From the NCBI GenBank assembly GCA_000497125.2, contig CM035321.1, positions 194,001-258,000 on the forward strand: a stretch of DNA of 64,000 nucleotides, read 5' to 3'. Under the pieces are notes generated by a model, which was not told the origin of the DNA, ran no database searches, and worked only from the letters and a program-made list of their open reading frames with translations. The translations under genes were made by a program, and so were the position numbers. Source of the DNA: Spironucleus salmonicida. Lineage: Eukaryota > Fornicata > Diplomonadida > Hexamitidae. Shown in pieces: positions 37,119 to 49,820 of this stretch (positions are counted from its first letter, which is position 1; each line of letters opens with the position of its first letter).

Positions 37119-37205
37119 TTTATAATAAATACTGAGATGGTAAACTACAAATTAGCATAACTAAGATAAAATTTATAGAAGTTGATCGCTAAAATGAAAA
37201 TTTCA

Positions 37206-40200
37206 TCACTAGCAAACTGCCCACGTCCAATTTTCAGGTATTGCACCTAATTAATTCACTCCACCGGACCATATTTCTACTCCATTTTCATTGTAGGTTC
37301 TTAGCATTTTCTTTGATGCAATCTCATGCAAAACATTATTTTATGCTTAACGCATTACGTCCAAAAAGTTATCATCTGATCCAATTGCCTTCCTTTATAG
37401 CATTTAGCGTGATGATATTAAATTTATAGAATATAAAACCTCGCAAATATTTCTAAAATTGAACTAATAAATATCGTGATATATTTAAACAAAGCATGAC
37501 CTTGATGATTTCTGAGCTATTTATCCATTTCGCCTCGCCTCGTAAAGCAAATCTGCCTCTTTTTTCAATAGCTAACGTACAAAAAGATCAGAAATGAACC
37601 CTCCCTATGTCAAAATCGCTACAAAATCCTCTTGACATTAAGCTAAATTCACAGCATTTGTTAGAGAAATGTGATACCGCTAAAATGTATAGCTTTCAAA
37701 CTTAGCTAACGGCTCGTAAACAAATGAAATAAAGTTTTACTGGCATTCTGCACATAGATTTTTGAAGCAAAATCTAACTTGATTGTTAGCATTAAAAAAA
37801 AAGATTTCTGCACATTTTTATTGGCAGACATCATTCAAATTTACGTCTTTGCTGCAGGATTCGAGTTGCACAAAAAGTTGCAACTAAGGGTCATTTTTAA
37901 ACTGGTATGAATTGAATTTCATCAAAGATTATGCAAGTATATCGTATGCAAATGATGCAAAGCACAGAATTTGACGCTCTAAAAGGCGGTGATGAATGGT
38001 AATTAAAAGCGATTAAATGGAATCGAATTTGCTTTTAAAATTTAATTTTTTGAGTCCGAAAGTAGTCACAAAGTGCAAGAAATGATCCATTTCAGGGGCT
38101 TGCGAAACATGATCAAAAAAGCTAATTACTAATTAAGAATTTAATAAATAGTTTTAAATTCGCTTAATGTTGAATAAATTTTCAGTGTAAAACGTTTTGT
38201 TCAAAAATGGGGTCATTTCAGCCACAAATACGAATTTTTCAATATGAATTAGCGACGGATTGATGTTTTTAACATCTTAAATTAATAAAGCTGAACATAA
38301 TTAAGTGTAAAGTTTATTCAGTTCTAGATTTATAAAATCACAATATCCTTAGTTCTAGATTTTTTAATTACCAATAACACCAACAGAGTCGAAATCTATA
38401 AATAAAATTTATAATATTGTTTGCATTTCAAGTTTATTAACCTTTGGCATAAAACTATCCCTAATATAGCTGCCAGCTGGAGGTTATGTTCGAACCGCCT
38501 CAATACCACAATCAGAAACTCCAACCTACCTAATACTACCTAGATAAATTTACTATAAATTTTCATATTAATCCTAATAAATATCGTTAAATTTAACAAA
38601 CGGAAAGATCATAAGATTTAATAATTTACCTATATTACTTATTTATTTTGAAACAGTTTATCTGGATCCACCAAAAGTGGTTGAAAAGAAACAAATTTCA
38701 TCAAATTATGCGAATTCATCGTAAGATATTAAATTTGAGACATCCAAAAAATGAAGTTATTGCCGTTATGAAGGTAGAATAATATTTGTTAATTTTAATT
38801 CAAAATAATCAGGAATTATTGCTTAATTAGGAATAATTCTAGTCGATTTATGTTTAGAAAATAATGCATCAAATTAAAACTTAAAGAATGGAAAAGATGA
38901 GGTAATTCGTTATTTTACATAATTAAGTTATAATAAAGAGGGTAATAAAAAATTATGATATTTATAAACAAACTTGTATTTTTAATTAACGAGAGATTCA
39001 TTTGTAACTAATTTTATATTTGTTTAGAGCGATGAATAACCTTAAACATTTTAGATATTTAAACTATTTAACTTAAGTATGTCAACATTCCAAGGAAAAA
39101 TATTATCTTGGTGCAATTATGAATTTATTTCTTATGTTACCAATGATAATTGTAGTTACAATTTAAGATGTTTATTTATTTTAATTGGTCTTTTATTATA
39201 TGCCTAAAATGACGGTTTTTTAGATGATTAATTTGATTTCTTAAAATATACTGCAAATTATCGATACATGGTAATAAGCATACTTGTAGGTACAATATCT
39301 GTATGATGCGTCTGTTTTAGAAGAAGCATAGTTAAATATGAAGTTTAACCGACACTAACAGAGCCCTAAATTGGTATATTCTATTCAAAATATTTTTTTG
39401 TTGATGTTAAATTAATTAAATTTTATAGACTATTTTATGTTGTAAGTGCTTTAACAAAAATAATAAATGATAACAATATAGATATGCATTGGTATATTCC
39501 TTTAATATATTACATTCTATCAAAGATATCGCATAAAAGTAGGAGTAATATTTATTAAAACAATTTTTTAGTAGGTTTGGTACCCTCAACAAAATAAATT
39601 ATAATGATAATTAAAATAAATGTATTTATTGTATTAAATGTGTAAATTAAGCTTAAAACATACTTTTATAGATAGTATTAAATAGATGCTAAAAATACAT
39701 GTAACGAAAACTAAATATATTATACTAATTTGCTAGGCTTAGGATATTTAATAGAAATACTACAAAAAATAATAAAACTAAGACAAATAAAAATAATAAA
39801 TTAATGTACAAACTAACTAAATACTAAGTATATATATTTTATAGATTAATCTTTGGATAGTAATGAAGGTAATTATTGTGAATGAAATTAGTTTAGTTTC
39901 CAATTTTGTATTTCATAAAATTGAAATTATAAGAATTGAGTATTTCGCTCGCTTTACTCTGATCTTAAATTTTCATAATGAATATTAAGTGATTTTTATT
40001 TGATAGCATTTTTAGATTTTAAAGAATTTTATGAAATTGGCAATAATTAGTTATTTAAAACTTCAAATAACTAAGAATTAAATAATTCATATTCATCCGG
40101 AGATTAAAATATATTATTAAAAGTGATTTTTGTTGTAACTTCTAATCCTTCAAATCTTTTATTTAAAATTTAAAATGACTTTAATGGCTTGAAATTTTCC

Positions 40201-41933
40201 TTCATGTAACCGGATAGAACTTCAACTCCATTCTGAAATGATAATGTTTATAATTCTATATCTTACTAATTATGAATAATAAGAATATTAGAAAAGCTAA
40301 GATTGTGCGATTATAATTTTTAAAGATAAATTTAAGATGTAGTGGGTAAAATAATTCGTATGCCATTTCCATATTAATCCGATATAGTAAAAAATAACTT
40401 ATTTCTGAATCTAATAAGGGATCTTATTCCAGCAATATTCGTTTCATCATAATTGTTACTTGTAGGTCCTACTAAATTACATTAACCAGATAAGTAATAT
40501 TCATCAGACTTTACATAATAACATATCGAATCATCATTCTATTCGTTAAGAAGTATAGCAGCATCATCTTATTAAAGATAATTATAATTAATATCACACT
40601 GATCTGAACTAAATTAATACTAAGTATTCAATTTTAATGAAAGTAATTTTTTTCTTTTATAGTCAGCTAATTATACCAGTGTCATATTATATTGATAAGC
40701 AAATTAAATTTATTCATTAAATCTATAATACTATTATACTTCTGGCAGGAAGTTTTATTCGATTTTATCATAAAAATGATAATTTAGAACCTTAAATTAT
40801 TAGTAATCGTTTGAATGTTAATACTCAAAACTATATCTTTATGTTGTTAATAACTTAACCAATTATGTTGAAATAGAGCAAATTGATGGCAATGCTAATA
40901 AAGTAATTGTTAATGGAAGTCGAAAATTTCTAGATTTACAAAGAGCTAAAAAGAATATAAATGATCTATAAATAACAGAAAATACATTATATAATAATAT
41001 CTCTATACCCTATAAACTAATAAAACACAAACCAAGAATTAATTTAAACGGAATTAAGAATGATTACTCAAATGAGTTAATAAGCATGTCAAAATGCTAC
41101 TATGAGTCACAGAATTCTATAAATTAACAAGTACAATTATTATGTTATTATTTAATCTTTAAAATTTTCTTAGATTTTTTATTTTACTATTTTACCAGAA
41201 CCTCTTATTTAGTAACGAATAATGAAGAAGTATCTGTTGAGTCATGATTTATAAGTTATAAATCTTCAATAATAAATTCATGTTCAGATTAATTCATATT
41301 AATACTATTAATAGTGAAGTTATAAAATTATATATCTTGTTGTAAAAACTCCACTTACTGAGTATAAATAGGAATTGTATCTAAAGAAATGTTAAAGGCT
41401 TATGATTCCGTACTAAACATTTAATTCTTAAAATTAATATTGTTTTCTCTAACTAATTTTTACGATTATTATTTTTTGAATCTATCTTTCTTTCGTACCT
41501 AAGATTATTCTATTTCTATAGACTATGATGCTTCAACAATATTATTATGCTAGTTAAAAGCACTTATTTCATTATACCAATCCACATTGGATGTTAACTC
41601 TGGTTCAAAATTTAGTTCTATAGATGGTTTAAAATGTTATTACATAACATCGAAAAAATCACCTATGTGATTTTTTTCTTGAAATTATAGGCCATGTTAA
41701 GAAACAGGCAACAATTACTGATAATTATCTGATGGTTCTTACAGTTCTACTGAATATGGTAAATCTAGGATATTATTAACACATGATTATTCAAAAGTAT
41801 CCCATGAATCTTTCCTGCTATGACATGCATCTGAATTAGATTCATCAGTATCAGCTGTAAATTCCATATGTATGCGTTCTCTCTTTTCTAAGATAGAAGG
41901 TACATTTTAAAGAAGAGTCTTCTTTCCTTGCAT
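37206..41933 (-). CDS. very large polytopic membrane protein, possible receptor or cyclase-like
   Basis: 1575 residues in one frame from ATG 41933 to TGA 37206. So long a frame without TGA is strong evidence of coding. Residues 1-290 are acidic, Gln/Ser-rich and cytosolic. Hydrophobic segments at ~300-340 are followed by a ~350-residue probably external domain. Several more membrane segments at ~700-860 include a run of Ile (ILIIIIIYF). The last ~700 residues are soluble. There ILQILFIDFDSVG, a helix with NLELNKLYTQL and HIEKFVFVAEM recall, weakly, the strand-helix-strand of class III nucleotidyl cyclases, but the catalytic residues are not clear. Downstream DNA (37.2-38.1 kb) is less AT-rich. 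Plus-strand open frames at 38.7-39.9 kb are antisense shadows. Confidence 0.72.
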
Positions 41934-42003
41934 TTTAATTTAGTTATTGATAATTACTTATATATTAAATATAATTTTCATTTCAATCAATCTAATCACT
42001 AAA

Positions 42004-42321
42004 ATGCGTTCCAACGATGCAATTTAATAACTCCTTTTAGCTGAAGAAGATGGTAAAAAATTAATAGAGCAAGCTCGTTAGAAAGCATAGTTATTAATTA
42101 AAGAAGCTAAAGAAAACGCCTAAGCTGAGGTATCTGAGTTCGTTAAAGAGTAAGAAAGATAATTATAAGATTTGAAGAATGCAAACTAAGAAGCATTAGC
42201 ATCTACCGAAAAAGAGCTTGCTGCTAAAGTGGAGAAGGAACTCGAAAGTATTAGATCTTATGCCGAAGCTAATATGAATGAGGCTGTTAACATGATTGTT
42301 GATTATGTTTTTGATGTCTGA
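42004..42321 (+). CDS. V-type ATPase subunit G
   Basis: 105 residues from ATG 42004 to TGA 42319-42321, the usual length for this subunit (~110-120). The N-terminus IQQLLLAEEDGKKLIEQAR is the family signature (LLxAExxAxxIVxxAR), followed by a long helix rich in Lys, Glu and Ala. Subunit G pairs with E in the peripheral stalk that holds the catalytic head of the proton pump of acidic vacuoles and endosomes. The gene is divergent from the large membrane-protein gene with 70 bp between starts. Several Gln codons are TAG/TAA at ordinary positions. Confidence 0.93.
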
Positions 42322-42494
42322 GTTTCCTTTTATCTTAATAATCTCTTTTTATATACTAAAAGTTTTACAAGTAGTCGAAATAATAAATTAAATTTTACAA
42401 ATGTAATAGTTAATATATATTATCATGGATATAAAAATTTAAATTTTCAATCTAAATAATTATAATATAAATTATACTATAAGGTCTCTACTAA

Positions 42495-44993
42495 ATGAAT
42501 AAACTTCTACAATAAAGTAAGCCTTCAAAAGATTTATTTATAGAGCTCTGTTAGTAGGATTAAAACTCATAGGAAATATTTTAAATATTAATAGCATTCC
42601 CTGATTAATTTATATGTGAATAAAATTTTTAAAAGTTTATTGTTAAAAATAAATTACAAAAAGAATACTGCAATTTTTAAAAAATTAACAAAATTGAAGA
42701 AGGTATTATTGATCCTATTCTAGGAAGAATAATAAAATTTAATGAATAGCGATTTAGTAACGATTCTCAATTATAATTGTCTAGTATAATTAAAGATTAA
42801 GCATATTAAGATATTGATAATAGTTATAATTTGGATCCATCATAAATGAATTATGGTACATTTGTGGATTATTTGTCTAAAAATCCATTACAATTATAAA
42901 CTTATAAGTAAAGATTTATTAACGAAATAGATTTCGCAGTAAATTTACCAAAAGTTTACAAGCAACTTACATCAATTGAATAAAATAATAATTACTCCTA
43001 ATATTTAAATTTTCTTAGTTTAGAATAATTACAGTAAGAGGAAGATTCTGAAGAATAGCAATATTTATTGGTTTTCCATAAATGTTATGACAAATTAAAT
43101 TAATTTGGCTAATAGCTATATCAAGATTTTTAATTGTATTAAAAATTTATCAAAGGAGATAGATTAGATGATAGTATTGCTTTTTCGTTATCTAATAGCT
43201 AAATGTAGATTTATTTAAGAAAATTAAATTGTACTAATTTACCGTTGTTTTATCTATATCTTTCTGCATATAATAACGTTAAGAGCATAGATATAGATGA
43301 CAGCGCTGTATAACATTTAAAAGATAAGTTAAATAAACCATCCACATAATATTCAGATAATCCAAGTTTTAAAATTATATTGTAAGACGATTTTAATTTT
43401 TCTGTTGAAACAATTACTAATAATTAAGTGTAGTTAAAATTATAAGTTTATTTTATAAATACATAATCAATAATAGAAGACAACATAGTATTAGACCAAC
43501 TGTAACTAAATAATCCAAATTTTGAACTTTCAATAAGTAATGATTTTGTATAGTAAATCCACTCATTTACACTATCTCCATAATATCAATCTGATTTTAT
43601 ATTTGTGCTATAATTAGATGTATAAAGAGTTTCGTTTTATTATTAATTCAAAAGATCAATTATTTAAAGGCAACTGTCTAGGGATATGAGTATGATTTAG
43701 ATAAAATCCTAAAATATCAATATACAATAAGGTGATATATACTAAAAATTTAATGAAGACCTTGTAATAGAACTATATGCAGAAAAATTAGAGCTTTTAA
43801 ATATTTATGATTTCAATCTAGTTAAGATAAATAATTTGGAAACATTTTATTAAAAAGTCAAAAAACTTGAAGCTAAACCAGATTTTTTTATCAATTTAGT
43901 TTTCAACCCAGAATTGCTATTATCGTGCTAGACTATAGATATTGAATGCTTGTTAATGTCTAAATTAGATATTCTGAATATTCATAATTTAAGTACATCT
44001 ATTATAAATATCAAAGGAAAATATAAAACATATACTTTTATTCATCCAGAATCAAATAAATTTTAGATTGAAATTGAAAAAATAAGTCCTACAATATAAG
44101 TTGAAGTGGATTTTATATTTAATGGAAAATAAGAAAAAGTTAGATCTGAGATTAGCATTTAACAGTCTTAAAATTATTTATATAAATTGATAAGAGTAAG
44201 TTAGAACAAATTTGTTTTACTTAATCTTATTAACCATCCTTGTGCTAATGAAATCATTGATATTATTATTGAAAATAATGATGGTAAATTTACAGAGAAA
44301 ATAATAACAGATCATACTGGTTCGTTTGAAGTTAAAGATTTCTTTGAGTTTATAATAAAAATAAATAGCTAAAAATTTATTTTTAGAAATAGAGTATCTA
44401 CTTATGAGTACGAATTTTATAGCTAGATAAAGAATTTTGATCTTGATATTTATGAGGAAAAATTTAATACTGTTAATGAAATAACAGACTTCAAAAAAAA
44501 TTATTTTGTATTATTTTAAGGTTAATTTTATCCTATTAAATTATTCAAGTTAATTAATGGGTTTAAAATTTATTAGAGTTCATTTGTATATGATTCTAAC
44601 ATCATTTACAGTTAAACAATAGGGCTCTCTGGAATATACTACTCCTAAATTTTAGCGAATACTTATTAATTACTTAACAAATAAGTTTCTACCTAATTTA
44701 TTAGTAAAAATAATTGGGTAATAAAGTAGTTATTAGAAATTAATAACAAGCAATGTAACTATGAAGATCTTATCTAATTGAATAAGCACGTAGATGTGTA
44801 GTTGTATGATAGATAAATATCAGAATAGTGTAATGATGCTGGAGATAATGAAGATGAAATAAAATAAAATTACTTTGTTAATCACTTTAATATTTTCAAT
44901 AATATTAAAACACATTTTAGGTATGGTGATCGTAAATATTTACATAAATATACAATTTATGACAATGGATAATTAATCCTTGATACTCAGTGA
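42495..44993 (+). CDS. hypothetical protein, 832 aa
   Basis: One frame of 833 codons from ATG 42495 to TGA 44991-44993. The composition is Asn/Gln/Lys/Ile-rich, with alternating hydrophobic and polar residues in the second half that suggest beta-sheet. No signal peptide, membrane segment, nucleotide-binding motif or Cys cluster is evident, and I do not recognise a family. The last ~60 residues are acidic (for example AGDNEDEIKQ). Its stop codon overlaps the 3' end of the convergent coiled-coil gene by 7 bp. Confidence 0.75.
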
Positions 44994-46822
44994 TCATCTT
45001 TTTATAAATTTTTAAGCATTATCATTTTTCCAGGCCCATAGAGCCAAATTGAGTTGGCGTTACGAATAATTTTAACTCCTGCCAGAGCAAGAAAGAAACA
45101 GATATTATTTACACATCCAGCTAAACTTATACTTATATTATCTGTCTCATACATTTTGTTGAGAAATATATCATCTCTTTTGAAACCTAAAAGTTCTTAT
45201 ATTAATTTTGTATGAGTAATAACATTTAATGTTTTTGTCTCTTAAAACAAAGTCCAATTGGATATCATAAAATTTAAAATATAAAAGCGATCATCTGGAT
45301 GAAAATCGCTTGAAAAACTTTCTGGCAATCCTTAAAAAGATGAATATATATGTTTGCTGAAAATAATCTTGACAAATTCGTCAACTTTTTATTATAAAAG
45401 AATATCTGAATTTGGATTCAATTTTATAATATATTCTATACCAGAATAAATTTAATTCAAATCTGGAAAAATATTATATTTAACCTTTTCTTATATTTTC
45501 CATCGCTCATAGAATACCTATTTAATTGTTTTTGTATTAAGTTAATCTATTTATAATATTAAATCTTATATTATATTATTTTTATGTTCTATTTGTTCTT
45601 TAAGATCGATAGAATTATTTTTACGCCATTATTCCAGTATATTTACTTATTAGTTTAATTAAACTATTTCGTATTGTAATTTTTGTATAGTAAAATTCAT
45701 AACTTTGTTTTATTCATGGGTATCTTATAAACTTTTAAATGACTCTAATTTTTTATATAAATCTTGAATCTCAGTCGTAAAAATAACGTTCTGTTTAATC
45801 GAAAATTCATTATTAACTTTAAGTTTTTTGTAATTTTATTACTCAAGATCTAGATCATAAAGCAATATTTATATTTTTTTAGTATTTTGAATATTTTACT
45901 ATTATAGTGCATCTTTAATGGAGTTAGCGATCCCTAATTACTCTTTATTTTCTGTTAGTTCCAATAAAATTTACTATACGTCCACAAAGTAATCTTTGGA
46001 TGGTAAAATACTAGATAATTAAGATTATAATTATAAATATTCAACTTTAAGTTTTCTAAGTTGCTCTAACTCCTCATTCATTATTTTAAAAGTATTTTCA
46101 TATTTAATTCTTTGATTACCCATTTATTACATTAGTTTTGTCTACATCTTAGAGTTCTCTTGATCTAGTGAATAAATTTCTTATTTTAATATGCTAACTT
46201 GTTAGACATAATTATCTTCAGCCACATATATTTGTGTAGATTTTGATTCGTTAGATATCTAAGCCTAATGATATTAAGAAAAGTCTGAACAAATAATACC
46301 ATCAGATTGAATAAATTAATCTTTTGTTTATAACTGATATTTATGTATTTATAGCTAACTCGATGAATGCAAAAATGTATGATTATCTTTTTCATTTATT
46401 TCAGTTATTAAATCAACAATTTCTAAATGAGAAACTTATTGAGAATCTGAAAATGACTACGTGTTTTCCTAATATTTTTCCAATTTAAAGGTAGATAATG
46501 TTGATTTTGAAGGCTTTCTACTTATTTATATAGAATTAGTGTCATAACTTTGTTGGTCAGTAATTTAAGTTGATATTTATGATTTTGATAAAATAAATGA
46601 TTGATATTATAATTATTCTAATGCTTTTTGAAGTTATTCTTGTAGAATTTTAATTAAAACATCCTTTTCTTTAAGCTCCTCACAGTGAAAATTAAAGCAC
46701 TTAGAACAGAATTTACTAAGATTGCACTGAGATATTTTAAGATACTATTGATGATACTATCCTATCTCTGCAACAGATAATATATTCTCCTTAATTTAAC
46801 ATTTCTGATTTTTTTTCTTCAT
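44987..46822 (-). CDS. coiled-coil protein with N-terminal Cys motif
   Basis: 611 residues from ATG 46822 to TGA 44987. A short N-terminal Cys/His segment, CNLSKFCSKCFNFHCEE near residue 35, might bind zinc. Long Lys/Glu/Gln/Leu helical stretches dominate residues ~50-460. The C-terminal ~110 residues look globular, with hydrophobic strands and SLAGCVNNICFFLALAG near residue 575. A structural or scaffolding role is likely; no family is recognised. The 3' end overlaps the convergent 832-residue gene by 7 bp: the plus-strand stop and the minus-strand stop are separated by a single base. Confidence 0.78.
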
Positions 46823-46869
46823 TCTTTATGTTTTAAATTTATACCGTATAATAATACATTTAGTGTAAA

Positions 46870-48459
46870 ATGGAATCACTTTATTAAGAAAAGGAAGTCA
46901 TGTAATTTCAAGAATATCTGGCACTCTGGAAAGCTATTTTTAAAAAGCAAGACCCATACTCAATTGTTAACTAATTTGATCGCTCCTAAAAGCATCTTTA
47001 GCTGCGAAACAAACTTGGTAGCCGAGTCATAATTCTTGAGGCTCCAGTTGGTTCTGGTATGACAACATTTTTAACAAAGACATTAACCCGATTTTAGTTT
47101 GTATTTGAATCCTTCGATGGATCAGTCCAACCAAATATGTTTGATTAAGCTCTAACGTCTTTTATCGACTTTAGGCAAGGAATTATAAGGAAAAAACGTC
47201 CTCATGTATTAATTGTAGAAAACCCTGAGTTATTGCAGTTAAATAAGCTTGCCTTTACTTAGAGAATGAAAGATAAACGGCATTTTTTCATTATAGTATT
47301 GACTAGCAATGCATTCTCGTCATCATTGCGGTAACTCAGGTAGAATTCAATTTTATTACGCTTTTAGGTTAGCTAAGGAGAAGTTAAAAAAATATTATAA
47401 ACTTATGCTCCAGGTGGCATTATTTCAACTTAGTTATTACAAAAATAATTCGCTGAAAATCTATCTATTTTAAATAAATTTACCATTTAGGATATTTGTA
47501 GTGCTTTACTAACAAGAAAGCAGGAATTTCTACTCTAAAAAAGGGATATTCCTTAGTTCTAAGCATATGAAGTCCTAAAAAAACAACATATATTCACTGA
47601 TTATGGTACAGCAATTTCATTCATTTAACTTGGGCTCAAACTTGGTATTACTAATGAAATGGCATTAAAATCACTAGAAAAGGCATCGCATACGATTTTT
47701 GAGCTTCCTTTTTTGAGTACTTTTTAAAGTAAAGCAGTTAAGGCTAACAAATTAAACTACTAGATTTTTGAATAGTTTGAAAATTAGTTTTGCTTAATAG
47801 GGGAAATTTAAGGTATAATACCTTTATCAATAATTCAAAATTTATCTAACTGCTAAAGTCAGTACGATGGGATTACTGCTATATACTCAGTACATTCTTA
47901 GTTATAATAAACAAGCTTTGTGAAACCATCAACTTGTTAAAAAATATATTTTAAGTGCTAGTTTCCCATTTTTACAGGTTTTGAAATTAGATCAGTGCGG
48001 AAGCTTAATCTTCAAAGCCTATTATCACGAGTTTTGTATAGTTTCTCAGCGTCATCAATTTTCTTATCTTTATTTGATTTACAAATTGAATTTTTTAAGC
48101 TGCTAACTCAATTTTCATTACAAAACTATGTTGGAACTCTTTCAGATTTAGATAAAAATTCAATTGCTACCTCGTCAACGTCACTTGCAGAACTAGGTTT
48201 CCTACGAGATAAAAATGGGTTTCTTGTACTGTCGGATGAACTTGAATTAAGTATATCAGAAAATGCGAAAAGGGCGTTAATTGCAGCTGTAGATGGATTA
48301 TTTAGTGGCAATAAGTTATCTGAAGAGATTTTCTAATTAGTCATGACTAGATTTTCAGAGAAATAGGAAATGGAAATTTGTGAATAAGAATATACTTTTA
48401 ATCAAGGAGTTACTCTTGCAGTTCGCATTCTGGCAAAGTTTTAAGATTTCTTTTAGTGA
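46870..48459 (+). CDS. clamp-loader-type AAA+ protein with degenerate Walker A
   Basis: 529 residues from ATG 46870 to TGA 48457-48459. Around residue 57 APVGSGMTTFL occupies the P-loop, but the Lys of GxGKT is Met. HVLIVENPELL is the Walker B-like strand (Glu-Asn rather than Asp-Glu), and FFIIVLTSNAF followed by ILLRFQ matches sensor 1 and the downstream strand of RFC/Rad17-type clamp loaders. The C-terminal half is helical, as in the collar domain. Likely a checkpoint or replication clamp-loader large subunit (Rad17, Ctf18 or RFC1 group), possibly impaired in ATP hydrolysis. Exact orthology cannot be set by eye. It is divergent from the coiled-coil gene, with 47 bp between starts. Confidence 0.75.
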
Positions 48460-48496
48460 AAAATTAATTTAATATATATTATTTTATTTATTAAAA

Positions 48497-49363
48497 ATGA
48501 AGCAAGTTCTAGTGAATTTATAAAATAATGCATCATCAGATTAGTATTTAAATGAACTACGAAAATTAGCTGTATAAAATCCTATTTAAGATGAATATAG
48601 ATCATTAGCATGGAAATTGCTTCTACGTGTTAAAAAGATTGATGTTTCAAGATATATTACTAATATTGAAAAGTAGAAATCATCTAGGTATGAAAAAATA
48701 ATAAAAGATACCAAAAGAACATTAGCTACTGATAATTTTCAGAGGGTTGTGAAGGAAGATTAATTAATAAGAGTTTTAAATGCATTATAACATGATGGAA
48801 TTGATTATGTTTAAGGTATAAATGTATTAGTCGCCCCTTTACTATATAATATGTCAGAGCCGGAAGCATTCAGCTCGTCTTTAGAACTTTTAAAGTAGAC
48901 ATAAACTTACTATTCACCAAACCTAATTGGTGTTCATGCCGCATGTGCTCTTGTAGATAAAGTTCTTGAAAAAGAAGACGAATAGCTTAGAAATTATTTA
49001 TAAAATAAGAAAATAACACCGCTACTAATTGCCTTTTCAAGATTAATGTCGTTTTACGCTTCATAACCGCCATTAGAAGCTGTTCTACGTCTTTGGGATT
49101 TTTACATGGCTGCAGGTTTTTAAATGAATGTCGTTACAGTTGTCGCAGAATTAAAAATTAACAGAGACCTTATTTTAAATTCAGATTCTCCTACTGATGT
49201 TTTATAAAATATGTAGCTTTCAGATGTTGAAATTTTAATTTAAGAGAGTGTAAGGATTTATTAAGGACTTGATTATAAATTAAAATAACTGATAGGTATG
49301 CATTGTTTTGATTTTGAATGTTGTAAAAAATTAGTAAATAAAATGTTTGGCGGTTATTTGTGA
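48497..49363 (+). CDS. TBC-domain Rab GTPase-activating protein (Bub2/Cdc16-like)
   Basis: 288 residues from ATG 48497 to TGA 49361-49363, 37 bp after the clamp-loader gene. YRSLAWKLLLRV (residues ~35-46) supplies the motif A Arg/Trp. DTKRTLATD and the following EDQLIRVLNAL are typical of the Bub2/Cdc16 subgroup, and GIDYVQGINVLVAPLLY carries the YxQG glutamine finger. VLRLWDFYMAAGF is the late conserved motif. In yeasts this subgroup restrains mitotic exit or septation through a small GTPase. The short length, little more than the TBC domain, fits the subgroup. It is the GAP for an unknown Rab-like partner. Confidence 0.92.
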
Positions 49364-49372
49364 TAAAATTGA

Positions 49373-49774
49373 TCACTGTAATACTTATAGTTCATTATCA
49401 GGCATCTTACCTCTCAATAATTCTTTTTATATAAGAGTTATACATTATATAATAAGATTTTCCTCATTGTCTTTACTTTATATGAATTAGATAGAATCTA
49501 TCAAAATATTATTATATTCTGCATTTTCTGCGACATACTTAGCTATTTATATAAGTTATTCGTTCTTTTTGGTTCTTATTAGTTCTAGCACTTTAAATGC
49601 TAACTGAGTATTGTCATGTATTAAAACTTTGGGATACTTTAATAACAGCTTAATAACTTCTTCATAATTTTTAGCTAATATTAAATTAGTAATCGAATTT
49701 CGAAAGACAAAATCAATGTTTAGAAACTACTTTTGAGGGTTTTCTGTTTTTGTGATAGCTAGGAATTAATCCAT
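49373..49774 (-). CDS. CTLH-domain protein
   Basis: 133 residues from ATG 49774 to TGA 49373. The pattern TNLILAKNYEEVIKLLLKYP, then LAFKVLELIRTKKNEQLIQI and AKYVAENAE, matches the CTLH helix set (xxxILxGNxxEAxxLL ... LLFELxxQxFIELIRxGxxxEAIxYAR). This is found in RanBP9/Gid-type ubiquitin-ligase subunits. No LisH or SPRY domain is encoded here, so it is a minimal or truncated member, perhaps a small subunit of a GID/CTLH-like complex. Convergent with the TBC gene with 9 bp between stops, and 46 bp downstream of TSR1 on the same strand. Confidence 0.72.
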
Positions 49775-49820
49775 TTCTAATAAAGTCTATACGGTATATA
49801 ATAAGTAGAATATTTATTAC

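Noticed and set aside
38440-38540. GC-richer spot with a tRNA-like TTCGAAC element, considered as a small RNA gene
   Set aside because: Flanking bases do not form a T stem or any cloverleaf, and the stretch lies inside the continuous minus-strand coding frame.
38708-39607. Second plus-strand frame of 300 codons
   Set aside because: Overlaps the same long minus-strand gene, is extremely rich in Gln from TAR codons, and shows no domain.
39079-39885. Plus-strand frame with membrane-like sequence interrupted by one TGA at 39304
   Set aside because: The minus strand holds a 1576-codon frame without TGA across the same region, far longer than chance allows; the plus frame has no start context and an internal stop, so it is an antisense shadow.
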